Shown here: one piece after another, positions 27,064 through 40,079 of the stretch
Numbering within the stretch: position 1 is the first letter of the stretch
Layout of the letters: each line of letters begins with the position of its first letter
NCBI GenBank assembly: GCA_015231375.1
Contig: JADGBT010000004.1
Location: 62,001 to 126,000 of the forward strand
Direction of reading: 5' to 3'
DNA from: Magnetococcales bacterium
GTDB taxonomy: Bacteria > Pseudomonadota > Magnetococcia > Magnetococcales > Magnetaquicoccaceae
DNA: 64,000 nt
Program-made: the position numbers and the translations under genes
The notes under the pieces: generated by a model
What the model was told of the DNA's origin: nothing
What the model saw: the letters and a program-made list of their open reading frames with translations, nothing else
Databases searched by the model: none

Positions 27064-28908
27064 ATGTCGATTCCGCAGACTTCATCTCGCATCCTGCCAC
27101 CCCGTGAACCCGACACACCGGCGCTGGAACACGCCATCTTAGTCGCCGATCATGTCTGGTGGGTGGGCCATCATTTTGACGATGATCCCTTCCAATGCCA
27201 TCCCTATCTGATCGAGCATGGGGATCAATCGGTGCTGCTGGATCCCGGCTCGGTACTCACCTTTCCGACCACGTTGCGAAAGATCCAGGAGGTGGTGCCC
27301 CTCTCCGCGATCCGCTACATCATCTGTCACCATCAGGATCCGGACATCACCGGCATTCTGCCCCATCTCGACACCCTGATCACCCGCGACGACGCGGTGA
27401 TTCTCAGCCACTGGCGCGCCAACGCCCTGATCAAACACCTCGGACTCCAACACCTGCCCCTGGTGTGCGTGGAGGAGATGGGCTGGCAACTGGATCTGGG
27501 GGGACGGCTGCTGCAATTCGTGTTCACCCCGTATCTGCACTTCAGCGGCGCGTTCTGCACCTTCGATCCGGCCACCGGCACCCTGTTTTCCAGCGATCTG
27601 TTCGGGGGATTGTCCAAGGATACCCCTTTGTTCGCCCAGGACGAACGGGCCTTCGAGGCGATCCAGTTCTTTCACGAGCACTACATGCCCAGCCAGGAGA
27701 TCCTGCGCCACGGCCTAGCCAACCTGGAAACCCTGCCCATCCGCCTGATCGCCCCCCAGCACGGCTCCTTGATTCCCGAACATCTGGTCGCTTTTGTCTT
27801 CGACCGTCTCAAGAATCTGGATTGTGGCCTGTTTCTGCTCACCCGCACCAATTCCAACTTTCAGCGGCTGTCCAATCTCAACCGCATGCTGCGCGAGATG
27901 ATGCAAACCCTGATGGTCCAGCGGGACTTCAGCGAAGTGGCCAATCGCATTCTGGAGCTGGCCAAACCCTTGATCCCGGTGATCGGACTGGAGTTCTACG
28001 CCCAGACGGAATCCGGGGATACCCTGTATCTGGCCCCGGAAAACAACTATCGAGGCACCCTGGTGGCCACGATTCCGGCCGAGTGTCGGGTTTTTCTGGG
28101 CATGTCGCGCCATCACTGGCAACAGGATCACGTCGGCCCCTATCTGGTGGCCCCCTATCCCGGCAGCTCCCTCGCGCCAAGCCGGGAACCCATCGAACAG
28201 GGATTGATCCTGCCTCTCTTTTCGCCCCAGAACGACCTGGTGCAGGCCGTGGTGCTGTTCCGGCTGGCGGAAAAACTGGTGATCGATGACGAAATGGCCA
28301 ATATCCTCACCCAGTTGAGCATTCCCCTGGGGGTGGCCGTGGAGCGGGAGATCATCCTGCACCTCATGGACCTGGAAAAGAAAAAAGCCTACGAACGTTC
28401 CATCCGGGATCCTTTGACCGGACTGTTCACCCGCTATTACATGCAAGAGGCGATGACCCGGCTCTGTCGCGTCCACGACCGGGATCCCCACGCCTCCATT
28501 GCCCTGCTGGCCTTCGACATCGACCATTTCAAGTCGGTCAACGACACCTATGGTCACGCCATGGGGGATGTCACCTTGAAAAAGGTGGCCAACATCCTCA
28601 TCGACAGCATCCGCAGTGTGGATGTGCCGGTGCGGCTGGGAGGAGAGGAGTTCGTGATCTTTCTCATCGGCGCCCCGGAACATGTTTGCCTCACGGTGGC
28701 GGAACGGATCCGGGTGCGGGTGTCGCAACTCATCTTCGAAGTCCCCATGCACGAACGCACCATCACCATCAGTTGCGGCATCGCCTACCGCCACGCCGGC
28801 GAAGCCATCGCCCACACCATGGAACGGGCCGATCTGGCCTTGTATCAGGCCAAAACCACCGGACGCAACAAAGTGGTGGTCCATGACAAGGCTGCCTTGT
28901 CATCATAA
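27064..28908 (+). CDS. Diguanylate cyclase with ODP-like metallo-beta-lactamase-fold sensor
   Basis: A 614-residue soluble protein that should make cyclic di-GMP. The N-terminal 260 residues form a metallo-beta-lactamase fold of the kind used by diiron ODP/flavodiiron proteins. Its metal motif is ICHHQDPDITGILPHL (H89/H90, D92, D94), with H159 (YLHFSGAFCTFD), D178 (LFSSDLFG) and a final His in PQHGS. A middle region of about 170 residues looks GAF-like. The GGDEF domain has an intact active site GGEEF (526-530) and an RxxD inhibitory site (RSVD, 517-520), so product feedback is likely. The ATG at 27064 has GGGGAT upstream; a GTG at 27022 is in frame. No membrane segment. Confidence 0.9.
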   Translation: MSIPQTSSRILPPREPDTPALEHAILVADHVWWVGHHFDDDPFQCHPYLIEHGDQSVLLDPGSVLTFPTTLRKIQEVVPLSAIRYIICHHQDPDITGILPHLDTLITRDDAVILSHWRANALIKHLGLQHLPLVCVEEMGWQLDLGGRLLQFVFTPYLHFSGAFCTFDPATGTLFSSDLFGGLSKDTPLFAQDERAFEAIQFFHEHYMPSQEILRHGLANLETLPIRLIAPQHGSLIPEHLVAFVFDRLKNLDCGLFLLTRTNSNFQRLSNLNRMLREMMQTLMVQRDFSEVANRILELAKPLIPVIGLEFYAQTESGDTLYLAPENNYRGTLVATIPAECRVFLGMSRHHWQQDHVGPYLVAPYPGSSLAPSREPIEQGLILPLFSPQNDLVQAVVLFRLAEKLVIDDEMANILTQLSIPLGVAVEREIILHLMDLEKKKAYERSIRDPLTGLFTRYYMQEAMTRLCRVHDRDPHASIALLAFDIDHFKSVNDTYGHAMGDVTLKKVANILIDSIRSVDVPVRLGGEEFVIFLIGAPEHVCLTVAERIRVRVSQLIFEVPMHERTITISCGIAYRHAGEAIAHTMERADLALYQAKTTGRNKVVVHDKAALSS

Positions 28909-28943
28909 AGTGGTGGTCCACGACAATGCCGCCTTGTCATCAT
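28870..28943. repeat. 37-bp tandem duplication across the cyclase stop codon
   Basis: Copies at 28870-28906 and 28907-28943 differ at three positions. The stop codon TAA (28906-28908) is created at the junction, so the second copy is untranslated. Each copy contains a hairpin (GACAAGGctgCCTTGTC in copy one), so the duplication doubles a possible 3'-end hairpin. Confidence 0.9.
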
Positions 28944-29094
28944 GCATCACAGACGGCATCATGACCACACTGTGGGGGGCCGCTTTGAGACCGTGACACG
29001 CCAGGGAGGCTCCCCCCTGGTTTGACCCAACACACGCCACTCCCTTCGCCAACGGGACACCACACGCCACCTCTCGCCTTGAAAGAGCCCGGCC

Positions 29095-30021
29095 ATGTTG
29101 CAAAAACTGCGCAAGCTGTTCCGTTCCCAAGCCGCCACCCCACGCGCCAACGCAGCCCTGGAGCAGGCGATCGCCCTGCTCCAAGAGCGGACGCAACGGC
29201 AGGAGTCCTTTCAACCCCGCATCATCCAGTTGGAGACCCGCTCCCGCTGCACCGGCCACTGCTCTTTTTGTCTGGCGTCGGTGGGTCGGGATCCCCGACC
29301 GGATCTGCTGATGAGCGAAACCCTGTTCGACAAGATCCTGGGGGAACTGGTCCAATGGAAGTTTGTCAACCGTCTCTCCTTGTACAACAACAACGAACCC
29401 CTCATGGACAAACGCATCACGGACTGGCTGCGCCGGGCGAGAAAGGCGCTGCCTTTGGCCTATCTGGAGCTGAAATCCAACGGCACCATTCTCTCCATGG
29501 ACAAGATCATCGACCTGTTCGACGCCGGTCTGGACATGCTCTACATCAACGATTACCGGGACGCCGAAGCCTTCGCCAAAGGGGAACACCGTCCCAATGT
29601 GGCCCGCATCCTGAAAGAACTGGAAGCCAGCCGCCGCTTCAAGGGTCACTTTGAGCGCAACCACCATTTCCGGCGGGTGATCGTCTCCTTGCGCAAGCAG
29701 GAAGAACACCTCAACACCCGGGCCGGCAGCTCTCCCAACCGGGATCCCCTGCCCGCTCCCTTGAATCTGCCCTGTCTGCGCCCCTTTGAACAACTGGCCA
29801 TCAATCCCGCCGGACTGGTGACCCTGTGTTGCGACGACCTGCTGTTCCAGGAGCCTCTGGGAGACCTGAACCAGCAAACCCTGCCGGAAATCTGGCTTTC
29901 CAGCCCCTACGACCGGTTGCGCCTGGCCCTGCTGGAGGGCCAACGGGGCGTAAGGTCCACTTGCTCGCAATGCGATTATCGGGGATACTCCCATGAAATG
30001 CTGGCGGAATTGGGTGTCTGA
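29095..30021 (+). CDS. Radical SAM protein with SPASM-like C-terminus
   Basis: A 308-residue radical SAM enzyme. The [4Fe-4S] motif is SRCTGHCSFC (Cys52, Cys56, Cys59; Cx3Cx2C). The C-terminal part (LNLPCLRPFEQLAINPAG, VTLCCDDLLF, TCSQCDY) has the cysteine spacing of a SPASM/twitch auxiliary-cluster domain. The barrel contains NNNEPLMDKRI, typical of SPASM proteins acting on peptides or sugars. The second radical SAM gene starts 36 bp downstream, so they are probably co-transcribed. No precursor peptide is evident nearby. Substrate unknown. Confidence 0.87.
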   Translation: MLQKLRKLFRSQAATPRANAALEQAIALLQERTQRQESFQPRIIQLETRSRCTGHCSFCLASVGRDPRPDLLMSETLFDKILGELVQWKFVNRLSLYNNNEPLMDKRITDWLRRARKALPLAYLELKSNGTILSMDKIIDLFDAGLDMLYINDYRDAEAFAKGEHRPNVARILKELEASRRFKGHFERNHHFRRVIVSLRKQEEHLNTRAGSSPNRDPLPAPLNLPCLRPFEQLAINPAGLVTLCCDDLLFQEPLGDLNQQTLPEIWLSSPYDRLRLALLEGQRGVRSTCSQCDYRGYSHEMLAELGV

Positions 30022-30057
30022 CCTCAAGCCTTCCCTCCTGCGACGGAGAACATAACC

Positions 30058-31638
30058 ATGGATATACTGCTGCTCAATCCCGAATACCGCACCCGCAACA
30101 ACTATCCCTGGGGCATTCTCAATGTGGCCAGCCACCTCAAACGGGTGGAAGGGTGCGACGTGCGGCTGATCGACGCCTCCCTGGACGGCGCCGCTGCGGC
30201 CATGCGTCAGACGCTGGCCCTGCTGCCCCGGGTGGATGTGGTGGGGGTGGGGGCGATGTCCATCGATACCCCGTGGCTGAAAACCGTGGTGGATACGATC
30301 AAGGCGGAAAAGCCCTCCTGCCATGTGGTGGTGGGTGGTCCCCATGCCATGCTCTGTCCGGAACAGACCTGCGCCTATCCCAACATCGATTCCGTGGTCT
30401 ACGGCGAAGGGGAGAACGCCACCGCCGCCTTGCTGCGGGAATTGTCCAGCGAACGCACCGACCTGCTGCGGGTGCCCGGTCTGATCCACAAAAGAAACGG
30501 CGAACTGATCCGCAATCCGGCCGCGCCACCCGCCGGATTCTGCGATACCGCCTATGAACTCCTGGACGCACGCATCCAGGAGACCTTTTCCGAATACATC
30601 CAGGTGTTCGCCGGTCGCGGCTGTTCCTACAAGTGTTCCTTCTGCTTCAACTCCATCTGCGGCCTGAAAAAAGAAGAACGCCCCATGCCCGAGATCATGG
30701 AGGAGATCCGCGTCCTGAAACAGACCTACGGCATCAAGACCCTCTATTTCCGGGACGAAAACTTCTTCTCCGACAAAAAACGCGTGCTGGAAATGATCCG
30801 ACTGTATCGGGAGGGGGGATTCGATTTCCGCTGGCGGGCGCTGTGCCGCGCCAACTACTTTCACAAGAACTATATCGGCGAACCGCTGTTGCGGGAACTG
30901 GCGGGAATCGGCTGCGAATGTCTCAAGTTCGGTTTTGAATCGGGTTCCGAACGGATGCTCAAGGCCATCAAGAAAGGCATCAAGCTGCAAAGCATCCACA
31001 CCACCATCCAGGCGTTCACCCGTGTGCCGGAAGTCTCGCTGGTGACCAACTTCCTGATCGGCATGCCTGGCGAAACCCTCGAAGACTACAAACAGACCCT
31101 GGCCATGGTGGAATGGATCTACGACGTGCTGCCCTCGGCGGAAATCGTCGGCCCCCACTACTATCGCATCTATCCGGGGGGAGAGCTGTACAACCAGATC
31201 GTCCAGATGGGCTACGCCTCCCCCGACAGTCTGGAAGGATGGGTGGCCCGCTACGAAGACCCGGACAACCGGGGACTGGCGGAAGGGTTCGCGGATTTAG
31301 GGTTGAACTATCCCTGGATCGATCCAAGGTACCTGGACATCGCCCAGAACGCCCACTACCTAGCCAAACTGGCCAACAAACGCCAGTGGCGGGAATGGCC
31401 CCTCTACAAGCGCATCCTGATGTGGCCGTTTTATTTCTCATCCCGCATGCGCATGCGTCATGGATGGTTCAAAGGGCTGATGTGGGAAATCACCCTGGCC
31501 CGCAAGCTTGAAAAATTCTCCATCTGGACCCTGCTGGCCGACAATGCCCTCTACGCCCGCCTGCAAGGAGCCGGATGGTATCAAGGCCTCAAGAAAACCA
31601 GCGGATTTCGTTACATGGTCAGCCGGGTGTTTCAGTGA
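30058..31638 (+). CDS. B12-binding-domain radical SAM protein
   Basis: A 526-residue protein with an N-terminal Rossmann-like cobalamin-binding-type domain (DILLLNPEYRTRNNYPWGIL; VVGVGAMSIDT; VVGGPHAMLC; VVYGEGE). The radical SAM domain carries GRGCSYKCSFCFN (Cys189, Cys193, Cys196). The DxHxxG cobalamin motif is not evident, as in many of this class. A C-terminal extension of about 130 residues with aromatic and basic helices ends the protein. Relatives include methyltransferases and ring-contracting enzymes. The substrate is unknown; close pairing with a SPASM-type protein suggests sequential modification of one product. Confidence 0.87.
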   Translation: MDILLLNPEYRTRNNYPWGILNVASHLKRVEGCDVRLIDASLDGAAAAMRQTLALLPRVDVVGVGAMSIDTPWLKTVVDTIKAEKPSCHVVVGGPHAMLCPEQTCAYPNIDSVVYGEGENATAALLRELSSERTDLLRVPGLIHKRNGELIRNPAAPPAGFCDTAYELLDARIQETFSEYIQVFAGRGCSYKCSFCFNSICGLKKEERPMPEIMEEIRVLKQTYGIKTLYFRDENFFSDKKRVLEMIRLYREGGFDFRWRALCRANYFHKNYIGEPLLRELAGIGCECLKFGFESGSERMLKAIKKGIKLQSIHTTIQAFTRVPEVSLVTNFLIGMPGETLEDYKQTLAMVEWIYDVLPSAEIVGPHYYRIYPGGELYNQIVQMGYASPDSLEGWVARYEDPDNRGLAEGFADLGLNYPWIDPRYLDIAQNAHYLAKLANKRQWREWPLYKRILMWPFYFSSRMRMRHGWFKGLMWEITLARKLEKFSIWTLLADNALYARLQGAGWYQGLKKTSGFRYMVSRVFQ

Positions 31639-31650
31639 GGGGAGGGGAAC

Positions 31651-31707
31651 AAAAAAAAACGCGCGCGCCAGATCCCCTGATCGGATCGTGGCGCGCGCGT
31701 TTTTTTA
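31651..31707. terminator. Bidirectional rho-independent terminator
   Basis: A nine-A tract, a perfect 12-bp stem ACGCGCGCGCCA / TGGCGCGCGCGT with an 18-nt loop, then seven T. It lies between the convergent radical SAM gene and glmS and can serve both. Confidence 0.9.
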
Positions 31708-31723
31708 AATCGCGGATCCTGCC

Positions 31724-33553
31724 TTACTCCACGGTCACGCTCTTGGCCAGATTGCGGGGTTGATCCACGTCGGTCCCCTTCAAAACCGCGATGTGATAGG
31801 CCAAAAGCTGCAACGGCACCACATACAGAATCGGTGCGGCCAACATGCCGCACTCGGGCATGGAAACGACATAATCGGCCTTGAACGGGGTCTCCTCGGG
31901 ACCGGTGGTGCCGGTGATCACCACCAGACGCCCGCCTCTGGCCCGCGCCTCTTCCAGATTGCTCACCAGCTTGTCGAACAGCGGATCCCTCGGCGCCACG
32001 GCGACCACCGGCAGATGGGCGTCGATCAGGGCGATGGGACCATGTTTCATTTCGCCGGCGGCGTAACCTTCGGCGTGGATATAGGAGATTTCCTTGAGTT
32101 TCAGGGCCCCTTCCAACGCGATGGGGTAACAGGTGCCCCGCCCCATGAACAAGAATCCCTTGGCATTCATGAACCGACCGGCAATGCGATGCAAGAACGC
32201 GTCGTGGAGCAGCACCTGTTCCAGCCGGGCCGGAATCCGCATCAACTCCTCGACACTCTTTTGCTCCTCCTCCCGATCCAGACACCCCTGAGCCTTGGCC
32301 AACGCCAAAGACAGACAGGCCAGCACCATCAATTGCGTGGTGAACGCCTTGGTGGAGGCCACACCGATCTCCGGACCGGCCTGGGTATACAGCACGCCGT
32401 CGGCCTCCCGGGCGATGGAGGATTCGGGTACGTTGACGATGGCCAGCACCTTTTGTCCCTGGGCCCGGCAGAACCGCAACGCCGCCAGGGTATCGGCGGT
32501 CTCGCCGCTTTGGGAGATGACCACGGTCACCGCGTCCGGCAAAGACGGGGGTTCCCGATAACGGAATTCGGAGGCGATGTTGACCGTCACCGGCAGACGG
32601 GCGAGCCGCTCGATCCAGTATCCGGCCACCATGCCGGAATGATAGGAGGTGCCGCAGGCGATGATGTTGACCGCCTTCACCGCGCTCAGATCCAGTTCCC
32701 CGTCCAGGTCGTGCAGATCCACCTGTTGATCCGCCGCGTTGATCAGCCCCTTGAGGGTCTCCCCGAGCACGGTGGGCTGTTCAAAGATCTCTTTTTGCAT
32801 GAAGTGGCGATAGGGCCACTTGTCGGTCAGATCCGCGCTCACATGCGACAGCTTGACCGCCCGATCCACCTGCACCCCGTTCAGATCGGTGATCCGAACC
32901 GACGTGCGGGTCAACACCGCCAGATCGTCGTCGTTCAGATAGATCATGCGACGGGTGTAAGGGACCAGCGGGGTGGCGTCGGAGGCGATGAAGTTCTCCC
33001 CCTCCCCGACCCCCAGAATCAACGGACTGCCGCGACGCACCGCAATCAGCAGGTCGCATCCCCGAATCAGGATGCCCAGGGCATAGGCCCCTTGCAACCG
33101 GCGAATGGCGGCACGCACCGCATCGGCCGGTTGCAGGCCCCGGTCCAGTTCCTGATCGATCAGATGGGGAATCACCTCGGTATCGGTATCCGAGGAGAAC
33201 ACCACCCCCTGAGCGGTCAATTCGCGCCGCAACTCCTGATAGTTCTCGATGATGCCGTTATGCACCACGGCGGTGCGGCGGGAGATGTGGGGATGGGCGT
33301 TTTGTTCCGTGGGCGGGCCGTGGGTGGCCCAACGGGTATGACCGATGCCCACCAGACCGGTCCGGGGGGTCTCCGCCAGTCGGGTTTCCAGATGGACCAG
33401 CTTGCCTTTGGAGCGGGTGATCTGAATCTCCCCATCGCGACTCAAGATGGCGATGCCCGCCGAGTCGTAACCCCGATACTCCAGCCGTTTGAGACCTTCC
33501 ACCAGAATGGGCGTGGCGTTGCGTTCACCAATGACACCGATAATGCCGCACAT
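31724..33553 (-). CDS. glmS: Glutamine--fructose-6-phosphate aminotransferase (isomerising)
   Basis: Makes glucosamine-6-phosphate from fructose-6-phosphate and glutamine, the entry to peptidoglycan and lipid A amino sugars. From the ATG at 33553 the product is 609 residues, the same as E. coli. The N-terminal nucleophile Cys follows Met (MCGIIGVIGERNATPIL). The glutaminase domain is followed by two SIS isomerase domains (ACGTSYHSGMVAGYWIE; SQSGETADTLAALRFCR). The C-terminus ends DQPRNLAKSVTVE, as expected. glmU lies upstream with a terminator between them; I see no glmS ribozyme. Confidence 0.98.
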   Translation of the reverse strand: MCGIIGVIGERNATPILVEGLKRLEYRGYDSAGIAILSRDGEIQITRSKGKLVHLETRLAETPRTGLVGIGHTRWATHGPPTEQNAHPHISRRTAVVHNGIIENYQELRRELTAQGVVFSSDTDTEVIPHLIDQELDRGLQPADAVRAAIRRLQGAYALGILIRGCDLLIAVRRGSPLILGVGEGENFIASDATPLVPYTRRMIYLNDDDLAVLTRTSVRITDLNGVQVDRAVKLSHVSADLTDKWPYRHFMQKEIFEQPTVLGETLKGLINAADQQVDLHDLDGELDLSAVKAVNIIACGTSYHSGMVAGYWIERLARLPVTVNIASEFRYREPPSLPDAVTVVISQSGETADTLAALRFCRAQGQKVLAIVNVPESSIAREADGVLYTQAGPEIGVASTKAFTTQLMVLACLSLALAKAQGCLDREEEQKSVEELMRIPARLEQVLLHDAFLHRIAGRFMNAKGFLFMGRGTCYPIALEGALKLKEISYIHAEGYAAGEMKHGPIALIDAHLPVVAVAPRDPLFDKLVSNLEEARARGGRLVVITGTTGPEETPFKADYVVSMPECGMLAAPILYVVPLQLLAYHIAVLKGTDVDQPRNLAKSVTVE

Positions 33554-33589
33554 GGAATCTCTCCCCTGTCGAAACATCCATCCATGAAT

Positions 33590-33620
33590 AAAAAAAGAGG
33601 GGAACCCCCTCTTTATTTTT
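33590..33620 (-). terminator. Terminator between glmU and glmS
   Basis: AAAAAAAGAGGGGaaCCCCCTCTTTATTTTT forms an 8-9 bp stem with A and T flanks (given here across its centre). It would stop minus-strand transcripts after glmU, so glmS may have its own promoter within the remaining short gap or depend on read-through. Confidence 0.8.
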
Positions 33621-33643
33621 CAAACGTCTCACAAAAAACCGTA

Positions 33644-35020
33644 TCAGGAACGGGGCTTTCTCTTTTCCGACCAGCCCATGACGTGGGTCTGGTGGGAACG
33701 CGAGATGGCCAGGGAATCGGCTGGCACATCCTTGGTCACCGTGGTGCCCGCGCCGATGGTGGCCCCGGTTCCCACCTGCACCGGCGCCACGAACTGCACA
33801 TCCGATCCCACGAACACATGATCGCCGATCACGGTGCGATGTTTATGCACCCCGTCGTAATTGCAGGTGATGGTGCCCGCGCCGACATTGACCCCGCTGC
33901 CCACCTGGGCATCGCCGATGTAGCTCAAATGGTTGACCTTGGAACCGGCGCCGATGGTGGACTTCTTGATTTCGCAAAAATTTCCCACCTTGACCTTGCG
34001 GGCCAGACGGCTTCCGGGTCGCAACCGGGCATACGGACCGATGTCGCAATCGGCCTCGATTTCGGCGCCATCCAGATGGGAAAAGGGCAGAATGCGACAA
34101 TCGGCCCCGATCACGCTCTCCTGGATGTGGCAATACGGGCCAATGGCGCACCCTTCCCCCACAGCGGTTCCCGGCCCCAGAATCACATGGGGTTCGATGA
34201 CCGTATCCATGCCGATCACCACATCCGCAGCCACCCAACACGAATCCGGATCCACGAAGGAGACCCCCTGATTCATCCAGTGGACGATGCGCCGATCCCG
34301 GTAAACCCGTTCCAGTTGAGCAAGCTGGGCGCGATCGTTGACGCCGGACAACGCCTGGGCATCTTCAAACCGCAACGCCGACGCGCCACCGGAAGCGATG
34401 GCCATGGGCAGGATGTCCGGCAGATAGTATTCGTTCTGGGCGTTTTGATTGCCGAGCGCGCCGACCCAGGCGGGGAGACGATCCAACGAGACGCAATAAA
34501 ACCCGCTGTTGACCTCGCGGAGGGCACGCTCTTCGGCCGTGGCGTCCTTGTGCTCGACGATGCGCAGGATCTCTCCCTGCGCATTCCGGACCACGCGTCC
34601 GTATCCGCTCGGATTGTCCAGCAGCGTGGAGAGCACCGTCAGCGCCACGCCCTGCTCCCGGTGATGATGCAACAGTTTTTCCAGAATCGGGGTGGTGATC
34701 AGGGGGTGATCGCCATTGAGGATCAACAGTTCACCGGTCAACCCCTGCAACATGGGCAGGGCGCACTGGACGGCGTGTCCGGTGCCCTTGCGTTCGTATT
34801 GCCGCACCCAGTGGAGATCCGGGGCGGCCAGACTCTGTTCCACCGCCTCGGCCTGGAAACCGGTGACCACCACGATGCGTTCGGGCCGAAGACCACGCAC
34901 GGCCTGCAAGATGTGCCACAACAAGGGACGGCCAGCCAAAGGATGCAGCACCTTGGGCAGACGGGAACGCATCCGGGTTCCCTGACCTGCGGCCAACACC
35001 AAAACGGTACAACGGTTCAT
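33644..35020 (-). CDS. glmU: Bifunctional UDP-GlcNAc pyrophosphorylase / GlcN-1-P acetyltransferase
   Basis: Acetylates glucosamine-1-phosphate and then uridylylates it to UDP-GlcNAc. I choose the ATG at 35020 (MNRCTVLVLAAGQGTRM) because GGGGAG lies 10 nt upstream; the ATG at 35029 is too close to it. The product is 458 residues. The N-terminal pyrophosphorylase domain has LAAGQGTRMRSRLPKVLHP and ILNGDHPLI. The C-terminal left-handed beta-helix shows hexapeptide repeats and the acetyltransferase segment GAGTITCNYDGVHKHRT. It follows atpC after 49 bp, the atpC-glmU-glmS order known from many gamma- and betaproteobacteria. Confidence 0.98.
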   Translation of the reverse strand: MNRCTVLVLAAGQGTRMRSRLPKVLHPLAGRPLLWHILQAVRGLRPERIVVVTGFQAEAVEQSLAAPDLHWVRQYERKGTGHAVQCALPMLQGLTGELLILNGDHPLITTPILEKLLHHHREQGVALTVLSTLLDNPSGYGRVVRNAQGEILRIVEHKDATAEERALREVNSGFYCVSLDRLPAWVGALGNQNAQNEYYLPDILPMAIASGGASALRFEDAQALSGVNDRAQLAQLERVYRDRRIVHWMNQGVSFVDPDSCWVAADVVIGMDTVIEPHVILGPGTAVGEGCAIGPYCHIQESVIGADCRILPFSHLDGAEIEADCDIGPYARLRPGSRLARKVKVGNFCEIKKSTIGAGSKVNHLSYIGDAQVGSGVNVGAGTITCNYDGVHKHRTVIGDHVFVGSDVQFVAPVQVGTGATIGAGTTVTKDVPADSLAISRSHQTHVMGWSEKRKPRS

Positions 35021-35069
35021 GGACACCATGCTCCCCTGTTGTTGTCAACTTGCGTGAGGGACAGGGGGG

Positions 35070-35483
35070 CTAGGCCTTCTGCCTGTTGAGGAGTTCCTGA
35101 CAGGCTTCGACGAAAGCGAGACGGGATTGCCAATAGGCGATGGCTGGCTCCTCCAATCCCGCAGCGGACAACTGGGTCTGGACCTCGTTGCGCTCGATCT
35201 TGACTTGTTGCTGGGAGACCTGCTCGCGGGAGAGCGCCCGTTCGGTGAGGATGGTCATCTTGTCGGGCATGACCTCGACAAACCCTCCCGCCACGACAAA
35301 ATGCTTGGCGTCATCCCCCTCGCCCACGGTGAGAATGCCGGGCTTGAGCAGGGTCACGAACGGAGCGTGACCCGCCATGACCCCGAAATATCCCTCGGTT
35401 CCCGGAGCGGTGACCAGCATGGACTCCTCGGAGTGCAGCAGCGCCTCCGGGGTGACGAGTTCCATTTGAATGACGATAGACAT
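35070..35483 (-). CDS. atpC: ATP synthase F1 epsilon subunit
   Basis: Central-stalk subunit that couples rotation to catalysis and can inhibit ATP hydrolysis. The 137-residue protein has the N-terminal beta-sandwich (MELVTPEALLHSEE; TEGYFGVMAGHAPFVTLLKP; VAGGFVEVMPDKMTILTERA) and a C-terminal helical pair. Last gene of atpHAGDC, 12 bp behind atpD. Confidence 0.97.
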   Translation of the reverse strand: MSIVIQMELVTPEALLHSEESMLVTAPGTEGYFGVMAGHAPFVTLLKPGILTVGEGDDAKHFVVAGGFVEVMPDKMTILTERALSREQVSQQQVKIERNEVQTQLSAAGLEEPAIAYWQSRLAFVEACQELLNRQKA

Positions 35484-35495
35484 GGAGTCTCCCTC

Positions 35496-37887
<2,392 letters not shown>

Positions 37888-37907
37888 GCGCCCGCCCCTT
37901 TATCGTG

Positions 37908-39443
<1,536 letters not shown>

Positions 39444-39449
39444 CGGCTG

Positions 39450-39989
39450 TTATCCTCTCAATTGTGCTTTTAGCCGGTTCAAATGGTTGCGTACGGAGTA
39501 ATCCATCATCAGGCTTCCGATTCGCACTACGATGCCGCCAAGAAGATCGGGATCCACGCGGCTCTCCAGACGGACCTCTTTGCCCGTCAATTTTGAAAGC
39601 GTGGCTTGCAGATCCTCGGCGTGGTGGGTTTCCAGGGGCGTGGCCGACTGGAGTTCGACGGTGATGCGTCCGCCACGGGATTCCATTTCCTGATGATAGG
39701 CATCGGCAATGGTCTCGACCAGCTCCATGCGCCGCTTGTCCACAAGCAGCTTCAGAAAATTGCCCAGAATGCGGACCGGGGCGGCATGGGTGATGAAGGC
39801 ATCCAGTGCGGCGTGTTTGTGCTGCGCGGCCGCTGTGGGACTGGTGAGAAGCAGACGCAGATCGGGGTTGGCTTGCAGGAGTTGCACAAAACGTGCGAGA
39901 TCCTCGCCAACAGGTCCCAATTGATTCTCTTCGGAGGCCAGATCCGCCAAGGCGGTTGCGTATCGTTTGGTCAAGGCGGAATTCAACAC
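39450..39989 (-). CDS. atpH: ATP synthase F1 delta subunit
   Basis: Peripheral-stalk subunit linking F1 to the b subunits. The 179-residue protein has the family features: an N-terminal helical domain (TKRYATALADLASEENQLG) and the C-terminal motif VDPDLLGGIVVRIGSLMMDYS. It is the first gene of an F1-only operon: no atpB/E/F lies upstream; the divergent fxsA begins there instead. This split from F0 is the arrangement usual in Alphaproteobacteria. Confidence 0.97.
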   Translation of the reverse strand: MLNSALTKRYATALADLASEENQLGPVGEDLARFVQLLQANPDLRLLLTSPTAAAQHKHAALDAFITHAAPVRILGNFLKLLVDKRRMELVETIADAYHQEMESRGGRITVELQSATPLETHHAEDLQATLSKLTGKEVRLESRVDPDLLGGIVVRIGSLMMDYSVRNHLNRLKAQLRG

Positions 39990-40050
39990 GTTGGTTCCTC
40001 AAACTATTGAATATTTGGTTGGAAAAATCGCATTGCCTCGAATGCAGGAT

Positions 40051-40079
40051 TGAATACCATACCTTGGCGACCGGTTCAA
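40051..40079 (-). promoter_or_regulatory. Candidate promoter for atpHAGDC
   Basis: On the minus strand TTGAAC (-35) and TATTCA (-10) are 17 bp apart, about 60 nt upstream of the atpH start, in the gap divergent from fxsA. The -10 is weak, so this is tentative. Confidence 0.3.

Noticed and set aside
28942-29025. 27-residue His-rich ORF just before the radical SAM pair, considered as a RiPP precursor
   Set aside because: No ribosome-binding site; it begins at the edge of the 37-bp duplication and overlaps a GC-rich hairpin, and lacks a leader/core pattern.
31760-35089. Open frame of 1109 codons on the plus strand
   Set aside because: Antisense to glmS and glmU, which are both complete; low-complexity His/Gly/Gln composition.
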